Below, in pieces: positions 18,010 through 30,604 of a DNA stretch of 64,000 nt; position 1 is the stretch's first letter; every line of letters starts with the position of its first letter. The translations under genes were made by a program, and so were the position numbers. The notes below the pieces were generated by a model. The model was not told the DNA's origin, ran no database searches, and saw only the letters and a list, made by a program, of their open reading frames with translations. Source of the DNA: Anniella stebbinsi (lineage: Eukaryota > Chordata > Lepidosauria > Squamata > Anniellidae); NCBI GenBank assembly GCA_029215795.1, contig JARDYH010000001.1, positions 7,868,001-7,932,000 of the forward strand. The letters are read 5' to 3'.

Positions 18010-19875
18010 AGGCATGACACCCATAAAGAGGATGTAGGCTGTGTGTAACACAGTTCTACGTCAAGGCAGCCTCTTAAAGAGGTGTCAGGGTAGCTAAAAC
18101 CCTGAACTTCAAGCATAACGTCCCCCATGAAGGAGGAACAGGGCATGCTTGCAAAGACACTATGGCTAAATTGAGACATCCCGATGAACGGGATGCTGGC
18201 TGTGCGTAAGCCAGTTCTAAGTCAAGCCAACCTCATACTGAGGAAGCGGGGTAGGTTGAAGTCCTGAATTTCAAGCATAACATCCTCCACGAAGGAGGAA
18301 CAGGGCATGCTTTCAAAGACACTATGGCTAAATTGAGACATCCCGATGAACGGGATGCTGCCTGTGCGTAAGGCAGGCCGAAGTCAAGCCACCCTCATAA
18401 GGAGGCAGCGTGGTAGGTTTAAGTCCTGAACTTCAAGCATAACGTCCTCCATGAAGGAGGAACAGGACATTCTTTCAAAGCCACTATGGCTAAGTTGAGA
18501 CATCCCGATGAACAGGATGCTGGCTGTGCGTGAGGCAGTTCTAAGTCAAGCCAACCTCATACTGAGGAGGCGGGGTAGGTTGAAGTCCTGAACTTCAATC
18601 ATGAGGTCCTCCATGAAGGAGGAACAGGGCATGCTTTCAAAGCCACTATGGCTAAACTGAGACATCCCGATGAACGGGATGCTGCCTGTGTGTAAGGCAG
18701 TTCCAAGTAAAGCCAACCTCATAAGGAGGCAGTGGGGTAGGTTTAAGTCCTGAACTTCAAGCATAATGTCCCCCATGAAGGAGAAACAGGGCATGCTTTC
18801 AAAGACACTATGGCTACATTGAGACATCCCGATGAACGGGATGCTGCCTGTGGGTAAGGCAGGCCTACGTCAAGCCAACATCATCAGGAGGCGGCGCGGT
18901 AGGTTTAAGTCCTGAACTTCAAGCATAACGTCCCCCATGAAGGAGGAACAGGGCATGCTTTCAAAGCTACTATGACTAAGTTGAGACATCCCGATGAACG
19001 GGATGCTGTCTGTCTGTGAGGCAGTTCTAAGTAAACCCAACCTCATAAGGAGGCGGCGGGGTAGGTTTAAGTCCTAAACTTCAAGCATAACGTCCCCCAT
19101 GAAGGAGGAACAAGGCATGCTTTCAAAGACACTATAGCTGAATTGAGACATCCCGATGAACTGGATGTTGCCTGTGCGTAAGGCAGGCCTAAGTCAAGCC
19201 AACCTGATAAGGAGGCGGCGGGGTAGGTCGAAGTCCTGAACTTCAAGCATAACGTCCCCCATGAAGGAGGAACAGGGCATGCTTTCAAAGACACTATGGC
19301 TAAATTGAGACATCCCGATGAACGGGATGGTGTCTGTGTGTAAGGCAGGCCTAAATCAAGCCAACCTCATAAGGCGGCGGCGCGTAGGTTTAAGTTCTGA
19401 ACTGCAAGCATAACGTCGTCCATGAAGGAGGAACAGGGCATGCTTTCAAAGACACTATGGCTAAATTGAGACATCCCGATGAACGGGATGCTGGCTGTGC
19501 GTGAGGCAGGCCGAAGTCAAGCCAACCTCATAAGGAGGCGGCGCTGTAGGTTTAAGTCCTGAACTTCAAGCAAAACATCGTCCACGAAAGAGGAACAGGG
19601 CATGCTTTCAAAGACACTATGGCTAAATTGAGACATCCCGATGAATGGGATGCTGCCTGTGTGTAAGGCAGGCCTAAGTCAAGCTAACCTCATAAGGAGG
19701 CGGCGCGGTAGGTTTAAGTCCTAAACTTCAAGCATAACGTCCCCCATGAAGGAGGAACAGGGCATGCTTTCAAAGCCACTATGGCTAAGTTGAGACATCC
19801 CGATGAACGGGATAGTATCTGTGTGTAAGGCAGGCCTAAATCAAGCCAACCTCATAAGGCGGCGGCGCGGTAGGT

Positions 19876-22450
19876 TTAAGTTCTGAAATTCAAGCATAAC
19901 GTCCCCCATGAAGGAGGAACAGGGCATGCTTTCAAAGACACTATAGCTGAATTGAGACATCCCGATGAACTGGATGTTGCCTGTGCGTAAGGCAGGCCTA
20001 AGTCAAGCCAACCTGATAAGGAGGCGGTGGGGTAGGTCGAAGTCCTGAACTTCAAGCATAACGTCCTCCATGGAGGAGGAACAGGGCATGCTTTCAAAGC
20101 CACTATGGCTAAGTTGAGATATCCCGATGAACGGGATGCTGCCTGTGCGTAAGGCAGGCCTAAGTCAAGCAAACGTCATAAGGACGCGGCGGGGAGGTTT
20201 ACATCCTGAACTTCAAACATAACGTTCTCCATGAAGGAGGAACAGGGCATGCTTTCAAAGCCACTATGGCTGAATTGAGACATTCCGATAAACGGGATGC
20301 TGCCTGTGCGTAAGGCAGGCCTAAGTCAAGCCAACCTCATAAGGAGGCAGCGCGGTGAACTTCAAGCATAACGTCCCCCATGAAGGAGGAACAGGGCATG
20401 CTTTCAAAGCCAATATGGCTAAGTTGAGACATCCCGATGAACGGGATGCTGGCTGTGCGTGAGGCAGGCCGAAGTCAAGCCAACCTCATAAGGAGGCGGC
20501 GGGGTAGGTCGAAGTCCTGAACTTCAAGCATAACGTCCTCCATGAAGGAGGAACAGGGCATGCTTTCAAAGCCACTATGGCTAAGTTGAGACATCCCGAT
20601 GAACGGGATGCTGCCTGTGTGTAAGGCAGGCCTAAGTCAAGGAAACCTCATAAGGACGCGGCGGGGAGGTTTAAGTCCTGAACTGCAATCTTAACGTCCT
20701 CCATGACGGAGGAACAGGGCATGCATTCAAAGCCACTATGACTAAGTTGAGACATCCCGATGAACGGGATGCTGCCTGTACGTAAGGCAGGCCGAAGTCA
20801 AGCCACCCTCATAAGGAGGCAGCGTGGTAGGTTTAAGTCCTGAACTTCAAGCATAACGTCCTCCATGAAGGAGGAACAGGACATTCTTTCAAAGCCACTA
20901 TGGCTAAGTTGAGACATCCCGATGAACAGGATGCTGGCTGTGCGTGAGGCAGTTCTAAGTCAAGCCAACCTCATACTGAGGAGGCGGGGTAGGTTGAAGT
21001 CCTGAACTTCAATCATGAGGTCCTCCATGAAGGAGGAACAGGGCATGCTTTCAAAGCCACTATGGCTAAATTGAGACATCCCGATGAACGGGATGCTGCC
21101 TGTGTGTAAGGCAGTTCCAAGTAAAGCCAACCTCATAAGGAGGCAGTGGGGTAGGTTTAAGTCCTGAACCTCAAGTATAACGTCCCCCATGAAGGAGGAA
21201 CAGGGCATGCTTTCAAAGACACTATGGCTAAGTTGAGACATCCCGATGAACGGGATGCTGCCTGTGTGTAAGGCAGGCCTAAGTCAAGCTAACCTCATAA
21301 GGAGGAGGCGGGGAGGTTTAAGTCCTGAACTTCAAGCATAACGTTCTCCATGAAGGAGGAACAGGGCATGCTTTCAAAGTCACTATGGCTAAATTGAGAC
21401 ATCCCGATGAACGGGATGTTGCCTGTGCGTAAGGCAGGCCTAAGTCAAGCCAACCTCCTAAGGAGGCGGTGCGGTAGGTTTAAGTCCTAAACTTCAAGCA
21501 TAACGTCCCCCATGAAGGAGGAACAGGGCATGCTTTCAAAGCCACTATGGCTAAGTTGAGACATCACGATGAACGGGATAGTATCTGTGTGTAAGGCAGG
21601 CCTAAATCAAGCCAACCTCATAAGGCGGCGGCGCGGTAGGTTTAAGTTCTGAAATTCAAGCATAACGTCCCCCATGAAGGAGGAACAGGGCATGCTTTCA
21701 AAGACACTATAGCTGAATTGAGACATCCCGATGAACTGGATGTTGCCTGTGCATAAGGCAGGCCTAAGTCAAGCCAACCTGATAAGGAGGCGGCGGGGTA
21801 GGTCGAAGTCCTGAACTTCAAGCATAACGTCCCCCATGAAGGAGGAACAGGGCATGCTTTCAAAGACACTATGGCTAAATTGAGACATCCCGATGAACGG
21901 GATGGTGTCTGTGTGTAAGGCAGGCCTAAATCAAGCCAACCTCATAAGGCGGCGGCGCGTAGGTTTAAGTTCTGAACTGCAAGCATAACGTCGTCCATGA
22001 AGGAGGAACAGGGCATGCTTTCAAAGACACTATGGCTAAATTGAGACATTCCGATGAACGGGATGCTGGCTGTGCGTGAGGCAGGCCGAAGTCAAGCCAA
22101 CCTCATAAGGAGGCGGCGCTGTAGGTTTAAGTCCTGAACTTCAAGCAAAACATCATCCATGAAGGAGGAACAGGGCATGCTTTCAAAGTCACTATGGCTA
22201 AATTGAGACATCCCGATGAACGGGATGCTGCCTGTGCATAAGGCAGGCCTAAGTCAAGCAAACCTCCTAAGGAGGCGGCGCGGTAGGTTTAAGTCCTAAA
22301 CTTCAAGCATAACGTCCCCCATGAAGGAGGAACAGGGCATGCTTTCAAAGCCACTATGGCTAAGTTGAGACATCCCGATGAACGGGATAGTATCTGTGTG
22401 TAAGGCAGGCCTAAATCAAGCCAACCTCATAAGGCGGCGGCGCGGTAGGT
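19876..22450. repeat. Higher-order repeat unit, 16 monomers (2575 bp)
   Basis: A recognisable monomer pair starting at 19876 recurs at 22451, 2575 bases away, that is 16 x 162 minus 17. The unit includes one shortened monomer (near 20356, GCAGCGCGGTGAAC, lacking about 16 bases), which explains the deficit. Confidence 0.8.
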
Positions 22451-23413
22451 TTAAGTTCTGAAATTCAAGCATAACGTCCCCCATGAAGGAGGAACAGGGC
22501 ATGCTTTCAAAGACACTATAGCTGAATTGAGACATCCTGATGAACTGGATGTTGCCTGTGCGTAAGGCAGGCCTAAGTCAAGCCAACCTGATAAGGAGGC
22601 GGTGGGGTAGGTCGAAGTCCTGAACTTCAAGCATAACGTCCTCCATGGAGGAGGAACAGGGCATGCTTTCAAAGCCACTATGGCTAAGTTGAGACATCCC
22701 GATGAACGGGATGCTGCCTGTGCGTAAGGCAGGCCTAAGTCAAGCAAACGTCATAAGGACGCGGCGGGGAGGTTTACATCCTGAACTTCAAGCATAACGT
22801 TCTCCATGAAGGAGGAACAGGGCATGCTTTCAAAGCCACTATGGCTGAATTGAGACATTCCGATAAACGGGATGCTGCCTGTGCGTAAGGCAGGCCTAAG
22901 TCAAGCCAACCTCATAAGGAGGCAGCGCGGTGAACTTCAAGCATAACGTCCCCCATGAAGGAGGAACAGGGCATGCTTTCAAAGCCAATATGGCTAAGTT
23001 GAGACATCCCGATGAACGGGATGGTGTCTGTGTGTAAGGCAGGCCGAAGTCAAGCCAACCTCATAAGGATGCGGCGGGGTAGGTTGAAGTCCTGAACTTC
23101 AAGCATAACGTCCCCCATGAAGGAGGAACAGGGCATGCTTTCAAAGACACTATGACTAAATTGAGACATCCCGATGAACGGGATGCTGGCTGTGCGTGAG
23201 GCAGGCCGAAGTCAAGCCAACCTCATAAGGAGGCGGCGGGGTAGGTCGAAGTCCTGAACTTCAAGCATAACGTCCCCCATGAAGGAGGAACAGGGCATGC
23301 TTACAAAGCCACTATGGCTAAGTTGAGACATCCCGATGAACGGGATGCTGCCTGTGTGTAAGGCAGGCCTAAGTCAAGCCAACCTCATAAGGACGCGGCG
23401 GGGAGGTTTAAGT

Positions 23414-23429
23414 CCTGAACTGCAATCTT
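23414..23429. repeat. Target site duplication of L1-B (left)
   Basis: CCTGAACTGCAATCTT is repeated at 28993-29008. Both copies are pieces of one satellite monomer interrupted by the L1. Confidence 0.95.
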
Positions 23430-23540
23430 TTTTTTTTTTTTTTAAAATGATTTTATTGATTTCTACATATAACAAAACAATACACAATACAAAAGCCTCA
23501 ACAGCCCCCCGTGCTCCCTACCCCCCGAGACCTTCTAACC

Positions 23541-26500
23541 CTATTGCTTATAAATTCCCCAAAACTGCATTGATTCTTTAGATGGTGTATATCCTCTCCC
23601 CTTTTCTAAAACATATTCTAAAAACATAGCCCAAATCCTTCCAAAATCATTCTTTTTAGTTAATCCCATCTTTACTTTCATTGCACAAGTTAATCTGTCA
23701 TTAATAGCAATATCCCACACTCCTTTATACCACTCTTCCATACAATAATCCCCTTGTGTTTTCCAGTTTTTGGCTATCATAAGTCTTGCCTGAGTCAGGA
23801 GATTATTTATTAATTCTTTAATATTATTATTACCATATTCTTTATCAAATAAACCCAATAAAGCTATCTTCGGACTTGCCTCTACCTTTTTGTCCAGTAT
23901 CTCATTTATCTCCTTAAAAACTCTCTCCCAAAATTTTTTAACATGTTCACAAGTCCACCACATATGGTAATATGTCCCCAGTTCCTGACAACCCCTCCAA
24001 CAATAACTTGACGCCTTCTTATCTATCTGATGTAATCTTACCGGAGTGAGATACCATCTCCAAATAATTTTATACTGATTTTCTTTTATCCTTATAGAAA
24101 ATAACTTTAAATTTCTTGATTCCCAGATCTTTCTCCAGCTGTCCCCACTGATCTGAATTCCCAAATCCTCTTCCCAGATCATTTTCAAGCTTTCATACCC
24201 CTTATCCTCATCCACTAATATCTTATAAATCTCACTCATTAAACCTTTTTTACTTCTACTGTCCATTTTATTTCCTCCCATCTTCTGTCTAACCTCAATT
24301 AACTTTTCAAAGCTTGTTTCCTTTCTACACTCCTTATTTTGCTTCTTCCATTTAACTGTCCACTGTTCCAATTGCATACTCTTAAACCATAAATTTTCCT
24401 GACCCATTAATATTTCTTCTATTTGTTTTTTATTGGTCATTTTCATTACCCAATCTTTCAATTTAATTATTTTTTTCCCCCTTAATAATCCCTCCAATTC
24501 TCCTCTCAAATTACCTGGGAAGTTATCCATTATAACCACTGGGGACAGAGGAGAAATTCCCGGCATCAATTTCTTCTTATACTTCCCCCAAATATCTCTA
24601 ATATTTCTTAAGATGGGATTAATTATTTCTTTCAGCTGAATCTTTTTTATATTACTAAAGAAAACATTCTGTAACTTAAACTCTAGTTTCTTTGTCTGCG
24701 GTTCTAGCCATTCTAAATCCTCATCCCCTACTATACTACTTATAACATACCTTAATTGGTTAGCAATATAATACATCTTTATATTAGGTAAACCTAAGCC
24801 TCCTTCCCTTTGATTCTTATACCAATTTATTTTATTTATTCTTGGCTTCTTATCCCCATTACAATAATTATTTATCATAGACTGCCAGCTCTTAATTTCT
24901 ACTTCCGATATCTGAATTGGTAACATCCTAAACAAAAAGTTAATCATTGGTAGTATCTTCATTTTAATTACCGCTATTCTACCAAACCACGACAGCTTAA
25001 CCTTCCTATAAGCCTCTAACTTCTGTAATATTTTAATTTTCAATCTACTAAAATTTATTTCTTCTAACTTTTCTAACTCTTTAGAAATAAAAACTCCTAA
25101 GTAACTCAATATATTTTTAACCTTCAAACCTAACCTTAAACTTAACTCATCCTCTTCTACCTTATCATAGTTAAAAAGCATCATATTAGATTTCCCCCAA
25201 TTTATCTGCAACCCCGTAACCTCTCCAAATTCCCTCAAATGTTTTTGGAGTCCTTCTATATTCCCCCCCGGATTTTCTAGTGTCAATAAAGTGTCATCCG
25301 CAAACATATTAATTTTTATTTTATCCTGTTCTCCTATCCCTTTTAATTTCTCATCTTCCCTAATACAATTTGCTAACATTTCAATCACAATTGCAAATAA
25401 TATCGGGGAGAGAGGACACCCTTGTCTAGTACCCCGGGCTAAGGTAATCTGTTGTGTTAGGCCATCATTTACCAACACCTCTGCCTTGTTATTTGCATAC
25501 AACTGATTAATCACCCCCACAAATCTTTCTCCAAAGCCAAATATTTTTACAATAGTTTTTAACGCCGGCCATTCCACGCAATCAAAGGCTTTAAAAATAT
25601 CCAATGCTATCAATCCTGCTTTTAAATTTCTTCTTTTAATACTATTTATTATGTTTAAAACCCTCCCTATTAAATTTGGCATCTGCCTCCCTGGAATAAA
25701 TCCACATTGATCCTTTTTAATATAATCATTTATAAAGGTATTTAATCTTTTTGCCATAATCGCTGTGAAAATCTTAGCATCCTGATTAATTAACGATATA
25801 GGTCTATACGAAGCTGGATCCATCAAGTCCTTATCCACTTTCGGAATTAAAATTATCAAGGAATGTTCCCACGACGGCGGGGTCTTCTCACCCTTTATAA
25901 TATTATTAAATAATTTCTCCATTTTTGATACTAAAATTTCCTTAAATATCTTATAATACTCCGGCCCCAGTCCATCGACTCCTGGAGATTTACCTCCTTT
26001 CAATTTATCAATACTCTCCTCTATTTCTTTTTCCGTCACCAAAGCTTCCATATAATCCCTATCCTTATCTTTTAATTTTACCTTCCAATTTTTCTCTACA
26101 TATTCTTGTATTCTCATTTGTGGAATCGCATCTGAAGTATATAATTCCCGATAGAATCCTTCAAAAATTTTTAATTTATCCCTCATTAAATTACATTTTT
26201 TCCCCATTTTGTCTTTAATTGTACCTATTATATTTTTCTCCTTCTTTGATTGCGTTGATCTTGCCAGCATCCTAGAATTTCTGTTACTATACTCAAAAAA
26301 ATTCCTTTTCATATATATTAATTCTTTTTGAACTCTTTCTATGTCCTCCCCCTCTAATTCCTTTTTTTTTGCTTGGAGCTGGGCATATATACGCATATCC
26401 TTCTTACTCCTAAATTGTTGCTCTAATTCCTTAATATCTTCTTCAATCTTTTTACTATGTGCCTCTTGTTGTCTTCTTAGTTTACACGTTTCTCTAATAC

Positions 26501-27380
26501 AAATACCCCTCACTACTGCTTTCATCGTGTCCCAAACCATCCCCTGCGAGATTATCCCTACTTCGTTTATTTCCCAAATACTCTTAATCTCCTTTTTCAT
26601 TTTCTCAACAATATTTTTATAATTTAAAATCCTAGTATCTAATCTCCATCTTTTTGCCTCTCTATAATCTTTCTTTACTTTAATATCCATAGTCATTACT
26701 GCATGATCTGAAACTTTGATTACATCAATTTCACAATCCATAATCTTCGAAAGCATATTCTTTGTCACGAATATATAATCAATCCTAGAGAAACTCTTAT
26801 ATTTTGGTGAATAAAAGGTGTATTTTGTTTCGTCCCCTTTTATTTCTCTCCAGACATCCTTTATTTCTTTATGCTCCATTACTCTTGCTAAACCTGTTTT
26901 CCCTGTACCTTTTGAATTATCTTTATCTTTACTTCTATCCATCACCATATTAAAATCCCCTGCCATTACCATATTTATGTTCCCTAGATTCCCAATAATT
27001 CTAAACACTTTATCATAAAATTCCACTTGCTTTACATTTGGCGCATATACATTAATCAAGATATATTTTTCTACCCCCAGGAGACCCTGTAATATAATAA
27101 ATCTTCCCTCTACATCCTTTACCACCTTAACAACATTAAATGCACATTTTTTAGAAATTATTATTGCAACCCCTCTTGCTTTTGAAGTTCCATATGCTTT
27201 CTCATATATGCCCATATCCCCCAATTTTAATTGATTTCTTCCATCTTCTTTCTGATGCGTTTCTTGTAAAAATATTATATCAGCTTTCTTTTTTCTCAAA
27301 AGCCCTTCAATTCTCTTCCTTTTAACAACACTACCCAGCCCATTTACATTTAAAGTTACTAATCTTAATTTGCTTCCCAT
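23541..27380 (-). CDS. L1-B ORF2 protein (endonuclease and reverse transcriptase), intact
   Basis: One uninterrupted frame gives 1279 residues from the ATG at 27380. That start is preferred over an upstream in-frame ATG at 27425 because MGSKLRLVTLNVNGLGS aligns with the start of L1-A ORF2. The endonuclease domain has FLQETH (Glu about 40), INVYAPN, MAGDFNM, SRIDYIFVT and SDHAVM. The reverse transcriptase has IPKVDKDLMDPASYRPISL, ALDIFKAFDCVEW, RGTRQGCPLSP and FADDTLL (about residue 693-699). The zinc knuckle CWRGC-x7-H-x4-C is at about 1125-1145. All expected catalytic residues that I can identify are present, so the protein could be active; this is unproven. Confidence 0.95.
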   Translation of the reverse strand: MGSKLRLVTLNVNGLGSVVKRKRIEGLLRKKKADIIFLQETHQKEDGRNQLKLGDMGIYEKAYGTSKARGVAIIISKKCAFNVVKVVKDVEGRFIILQGLLGVEKYILINVYAPNVKQVEFYDKVFRIIGNLGNINMVMAGDFNMVMDRSKDKDNSKGTGKTGLARVMEHKEIKDVWREIKGDETKYTFYSPKYKSFSRIDYIFVTKNMLSKIMDCEIDVIKVSDHAVMTMDIKVKKDYREAKRWRLDTRILNYKNIVEKMKKEIKSIWEINEVGIISQGMVWDTMKAVVRGICIRETCKLRRQQEAHSKKIEEDIKELEQQFRSKKDMRIYAQLQAKKKELEGEDIERVQKELIYMKRNFFEYSNRNSRMLARSTQSKKEKNIIGTIKDKMGKKCNLMRDKLKIFEGFYRELYTSDAIPQMRIQEYVEKNWKVKLKDKDRDYMEALVTEKEIEESIDKLKGGKSPGVDGLGPEYYKIFKEILVSKMEKLFNNIIKGEKTPPSWEHSLIILIPKVDKDLMDPASYRPISLINQDAKIFTAIMAKRLNTFINDYIKKDQCGFIPGRQMPNLIGRVLNIINSIKRRNLKAGLIALDIFKAFDCVEWPALKTIVKIFGFGERFVGVINQLYANNKAEVLVNDGLTQQITLARGTRQGCPLSPILFAIVIEMLANCIREDEKLKGIGEQDKIKINMFADDTLLTLENPGGNIEGLQKHLREFGEVTGLQINWGKSNMMLFNYDKVEEDELSLRLGLKVKNILSYLGVFISKELEKLEEINFSRLKIKILQKLEAYRKVKLSWFGRIAVIKMKILPMINFLFRMLPIQISEVEIKSWQSMINNYCNGDKKPRINKINWYKNQREGGLGLPNIKMYYIANQLRYVISSIVGDEDLEWLEPQTKKLEFKLQNVFFSNIKKIQLKEIINPILRNIRDIWGKYKKKLMPGISPLSPVVIMDNFPGNLRGELEGLLRGKKIIKLKDWVMKMTNKKQIEEILMGQENLWFKSMQLEQWTVKWKKQNKECRKETSFEKLIEVRQKMGGNKMDSRSKKGLMSEIYKILVDEDKGYESLKMIWEEDLGIQISGDSWRKIWESRNLKLFSIRIKENQYKIIWRWYLTPVRLHQIDKKASSYCWRGCQELGTYYHMWWTCEHVKKFWERVFKEINEILDKKVEASPKIALLGLFDKEYGNNNIKELINNLLTQARLMIAKNWKTQGDYCMEEWYKGVWDIAINDRLTCAMKVKMGLTKKNDFGRIWAMFLEYVLEKGRGYTPSKESMQFWGIYKQ

Positions 27381-27632
27381 ATCTCCATTTTTGGTTCCCC
27401 CTTCAGGTCTCGTTCTGTGACACATTTAACCCTCCTCCCCCTCCCCCCCTCCCCCACATGTACCCCCCACTTCCCCCCTTCCAGTCCCAGGTCGCCCTGA
27501 GCCAAGGTTCTTCTTCTTCCCCTCTTCTTAGAACCCGTTGGGGGGGGGGGAACGGGAAACACCCGACATGGAACCCAAACAGAACCCCCTCTCCTTTTCT
27601 TCCGTTGTTATCCTTCTTACTATTTGTCTCAG

Positions 27633-28631
27633 TCATACAACACTTCCTCCAGCTGCCCCTCCTTCTTCTTTCTCTGCATCTTCCTCCATCAGCCCCAGGG
27701 ACTTAAGCAATTCCAGCCCTTGCTCACAAGAATTTATTCTCTGTTGTTTCCCTTTGTAGATGAATCTCAAGAAGACCGGATACCCCCAACTGTAAACAAT
27801 TGAGTTCTTGCGCAGAATGGTTGTACAAAGCTTCACACTCTTCCTCCACTGGATGGTCTGGAAACACAAATCTTGAAATATCTGAATTGGTGAAGATTGA
27901 AACATCACTTGCCCAGCACTTCTGATAATCTGCATTAATTTCTCTTTTTTGTAAAAGCTGGCAAATCTCACGATTACATCTCTTGGAAGCGTCCCACTTC
28001 TTTTGGGGCCCACCCTGTGGACCCCATCCAGATCCTCTTCAACCCACGATCCGTGAGGGTCTAATCCTTTTATCCATTGCATGACATTTGCTCTCAAACT
28101 CTTTGGATTTTCTGCTTGCTGTTCCGCGTATTTTCTAATGCGAATATTCCTCCTCCGATCTTTATCCTCCATAGAGATTAGCCGTAGATCCAAATCTATT
28201 ATTCGTTCTTCATTGTGCTCCAATTTAACACTGTTTTGCACAACCTGTTGCTCCAACTATTCATATCTGTCACTGATCTTTTGAATACTTGTTTGCAATT
28301 CCACTTGTGAAGACTGAATCTTTTTGACCTCCACCAACATTTCCTGCTTATGGCGCTCCATCAGACCTAAGAGATTAGCTTGAAGCATCTCCAGGGACAG
28401 TGCTTCTGTTTGTTGCTTAGTTGCCTTGGGAACCGCTCCTGGCTTAGAGCCATCTTTGATAATGCCAGCGGCCGAAGCCTGCTGCGCAGCCTTGCCGTCC
28501 GCCATATCTGCGGCCGAATTCTCTGAATTCTTGCGAGACAGGCGAGTCCAACTACTGTCAGAGGGGTGCTTCTTAACTCTCACCCACTTTTTACCATTCA
28601 ATCTTTTCTTTTTCCCCCCTCTGTCTGACAT
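27633..28631 (-). pseudogene. L1-B ORF1 with one premature stop
   Basis: The ORF1 reading frame spans about 332 codons in a single frame, interrupted only by a TAG at 28257-28259 (CTA on the plus strand). The first part (28631-28260) is basic and enters a coiled coil (LLGLMERHKQEMLVEVKKIQ). The second part has RRRNIRIR, DGVHRVGP (the counterpart of ERAHRVG) and RDVIVRF, which are the RNA-binding domains. Length and layout match the intact ORF1 of L1-A. The stop separates trimerisation and RNA-binding parts, so the protein is presumably non-functional. Confidence 0.9.
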
Positions 28632-30604
28632 TAGATATTCAGCCTACAGTACAGCTTGACGGCTATTACTAGTTTTATCCAGGCATTTGTTAACAGCTAA
28701 TTCCAATAAAATGTCTCTAAGGCAAGGTAAGAAGTAATTCTTTTAAATTTATTGCAGTTTATATCAGCAAAGCACAGTTCTAGTCCCGTCGACTCCCCCG
28801 AGTTTCCAGTGTCCCACCGATGATTCAGCGCCTCCCTTCCACTTTTTTAGCTTCTGTAATTATTCCCCTTGCCAACATTTATCTTGACTTACGCTTTGAA
28901 GATCTATTAATTAGAATAACATGCTTTTACTTATCCGTCATCTCGGAGAGAGTGAAAGTCCGTCTGCTCACTCCATGACCGATGCTCCGCCCCCTGAACT
29001 GCAATCTTAACGTCCTCCATGACGGAGGAACAGGGCATGCATTCAAAGCCACTATGACTAAGTTGAGACATCCCGATGAACGGGATGCTGCCTGTACGTA
29101 AGGCAGGCCGAAGTCAAGCCACCCTCATAAGGAGGCAGCGTGGTAGGTTTAAGTCCTGAACTTCAAGCATAACGTTCTCCATGAAGGAGGAACAGGACAT
29201 TCTTTCAAAGCCACTATGGCTAAGTTGAGACATCCCGATGAACAGGATGCTGGCTGTGCGTGAGGCAGTTCTAAGTCAAGCCAACCTCATACTGAGGAGG
29301 CGGGGTAGGTTGAAGTCCTGAACTTCAATCATGAGGTCCTCCATGAAGGAGGAACAGGGCATGCTTTCAAAGCCACTATGGCTAAATTGAGACATCCCGA
29401 TGAACGGGATGCTGCCTGTGTGTAAGGCAGTTCCAAGTAAAGCCAACCTCATAAGGAGGCAGTGGGGTAGGTTTAAGTCCTGAACCTCAAGTATAACGTC
29501 CCCCATGAAGGAGGAACAGGGCATGCTTTCAAAGACACTATGGCTAAGTTGAGACATCCCGATGAACGGGATGCTGCCTGTGTGTAAGGCAGGCCTAAGT
29601 CAAGCTAACCTCATAAGGAGGAGGCGGGGAGGTTTAAGTCCTGAACTTCAAGCATAACGTTCTCCATGAAGGAGGAACAGGGCATGCTTTCAAAGTCACT
29701 ATGGCTAAATTGAGACATCCCGATGAACGGGATGTTGCCTGTGCGTAAGGCAGGCCTAAGTCAAGCCAACCTCCTAAGGAGGCGGTGCGGTAGGTTTAAG
29801 TCCTAAACTTCAAGCATAACGTCCCCCATGAAGGAGGAACAGGGCATGCTTTCAAAGCCACTATGGCTAAGTTGAGACATCCCGATGAACGGGATAGTAT
29901 CTGTGTGTAAGGCAGGCCTAAATCAAGCCAACCTCATAAGGCGGCGGCGCGGTAGGTTTAAGTTCTGAAATTCAAGCATAACGTCCCCCATGAAGGAGGA
30001 ACAGGGCATGCTTTCAAAGACACTATAGCTGAATTGAGACATCCCGATGAACTGGATGTTGCCTGTGCGTAAGGCAGGCCTAAGTCAAGCCAACCTGATA
30101 AGGAGGCGGCGCTGTAGGTTTAAGTCCTGAACTGAAAGCATAACATCCCCCATGAAGGAGGAACAGGGCATGCTTTCAAAGACACTATGGCTAAATTGAG
30201 ACATCCCGATGAACGGGATGGTGTCTGTGTGTAAGGCAGGCCTAAATCAAGCCAACCTCATAAGGCGGCGGCGCGTAGGTTTAAGTTCTGAACTGCAAGC
30301 ATAACGTCGTCCATGAAGGAGGAACAGGGCATGCTTTCAAAGACACTATGGCTAAATTGAGACATTCCGATGAACGGGATGCTGGCTGTGCGTGAGGCAG
30401 GCCGAAGTCAAGCCAACCTCATAAGGAGGCGGCGCTGTAGGTTTAAGTCCTGAACTTCAAGCAAAACTTCGTCCATGAAGGAGGAACAGGGCATGCTTTC
30501 AAAGTCACTATGGCTAAATTGAGACATCCCGATGAACGGGATAGTATCTGTGTGTAAGGCAGGCCTAAATCAAGCCAACCTCATAAGGCGGCGGCGCGGT
30601 AGGT

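Larger units (their letters stand above)
18010..23429. repeat. 162-bp satellite array, left part
   Basis: Successive copies of TTGAGACATCCCGATGAACG start at 18171 (variant GACATCCC), 18333, 18495, 18657, 18819, 18981, 19143 and 19305, exactly 162 bases apart. The first monomers are the most diverged. Each monomer contains CATCCCG-ATGAA-CGGGATG and CCTCC-ATGAA-GGAGG hairpins. Reading frames of 75-98 codons across it are produced by the repeat (162 = 3 x 54) and are not genes. Confidence 0.97.
23430..28992 (-). mobile_element. Near full-length L1 (L1-B) inserted into the satellite array
   Basis: On the minus strand it starts at GGGGGCGGAGCATCGG (28992) and ends with ATCAATAAAATC and a poly(A) tail (T-run 23428-23443). 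It has a perfect 16-bp target duplication. ORF2 is fully open; ORF1 has one in-frame amber stop. It belongs to a different subfamily from L1-A: the same domain layout, but clearly diverged protein sequence. Removing it restores the spacing of the higher-order repeats exactly. Confidence 0.97.
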
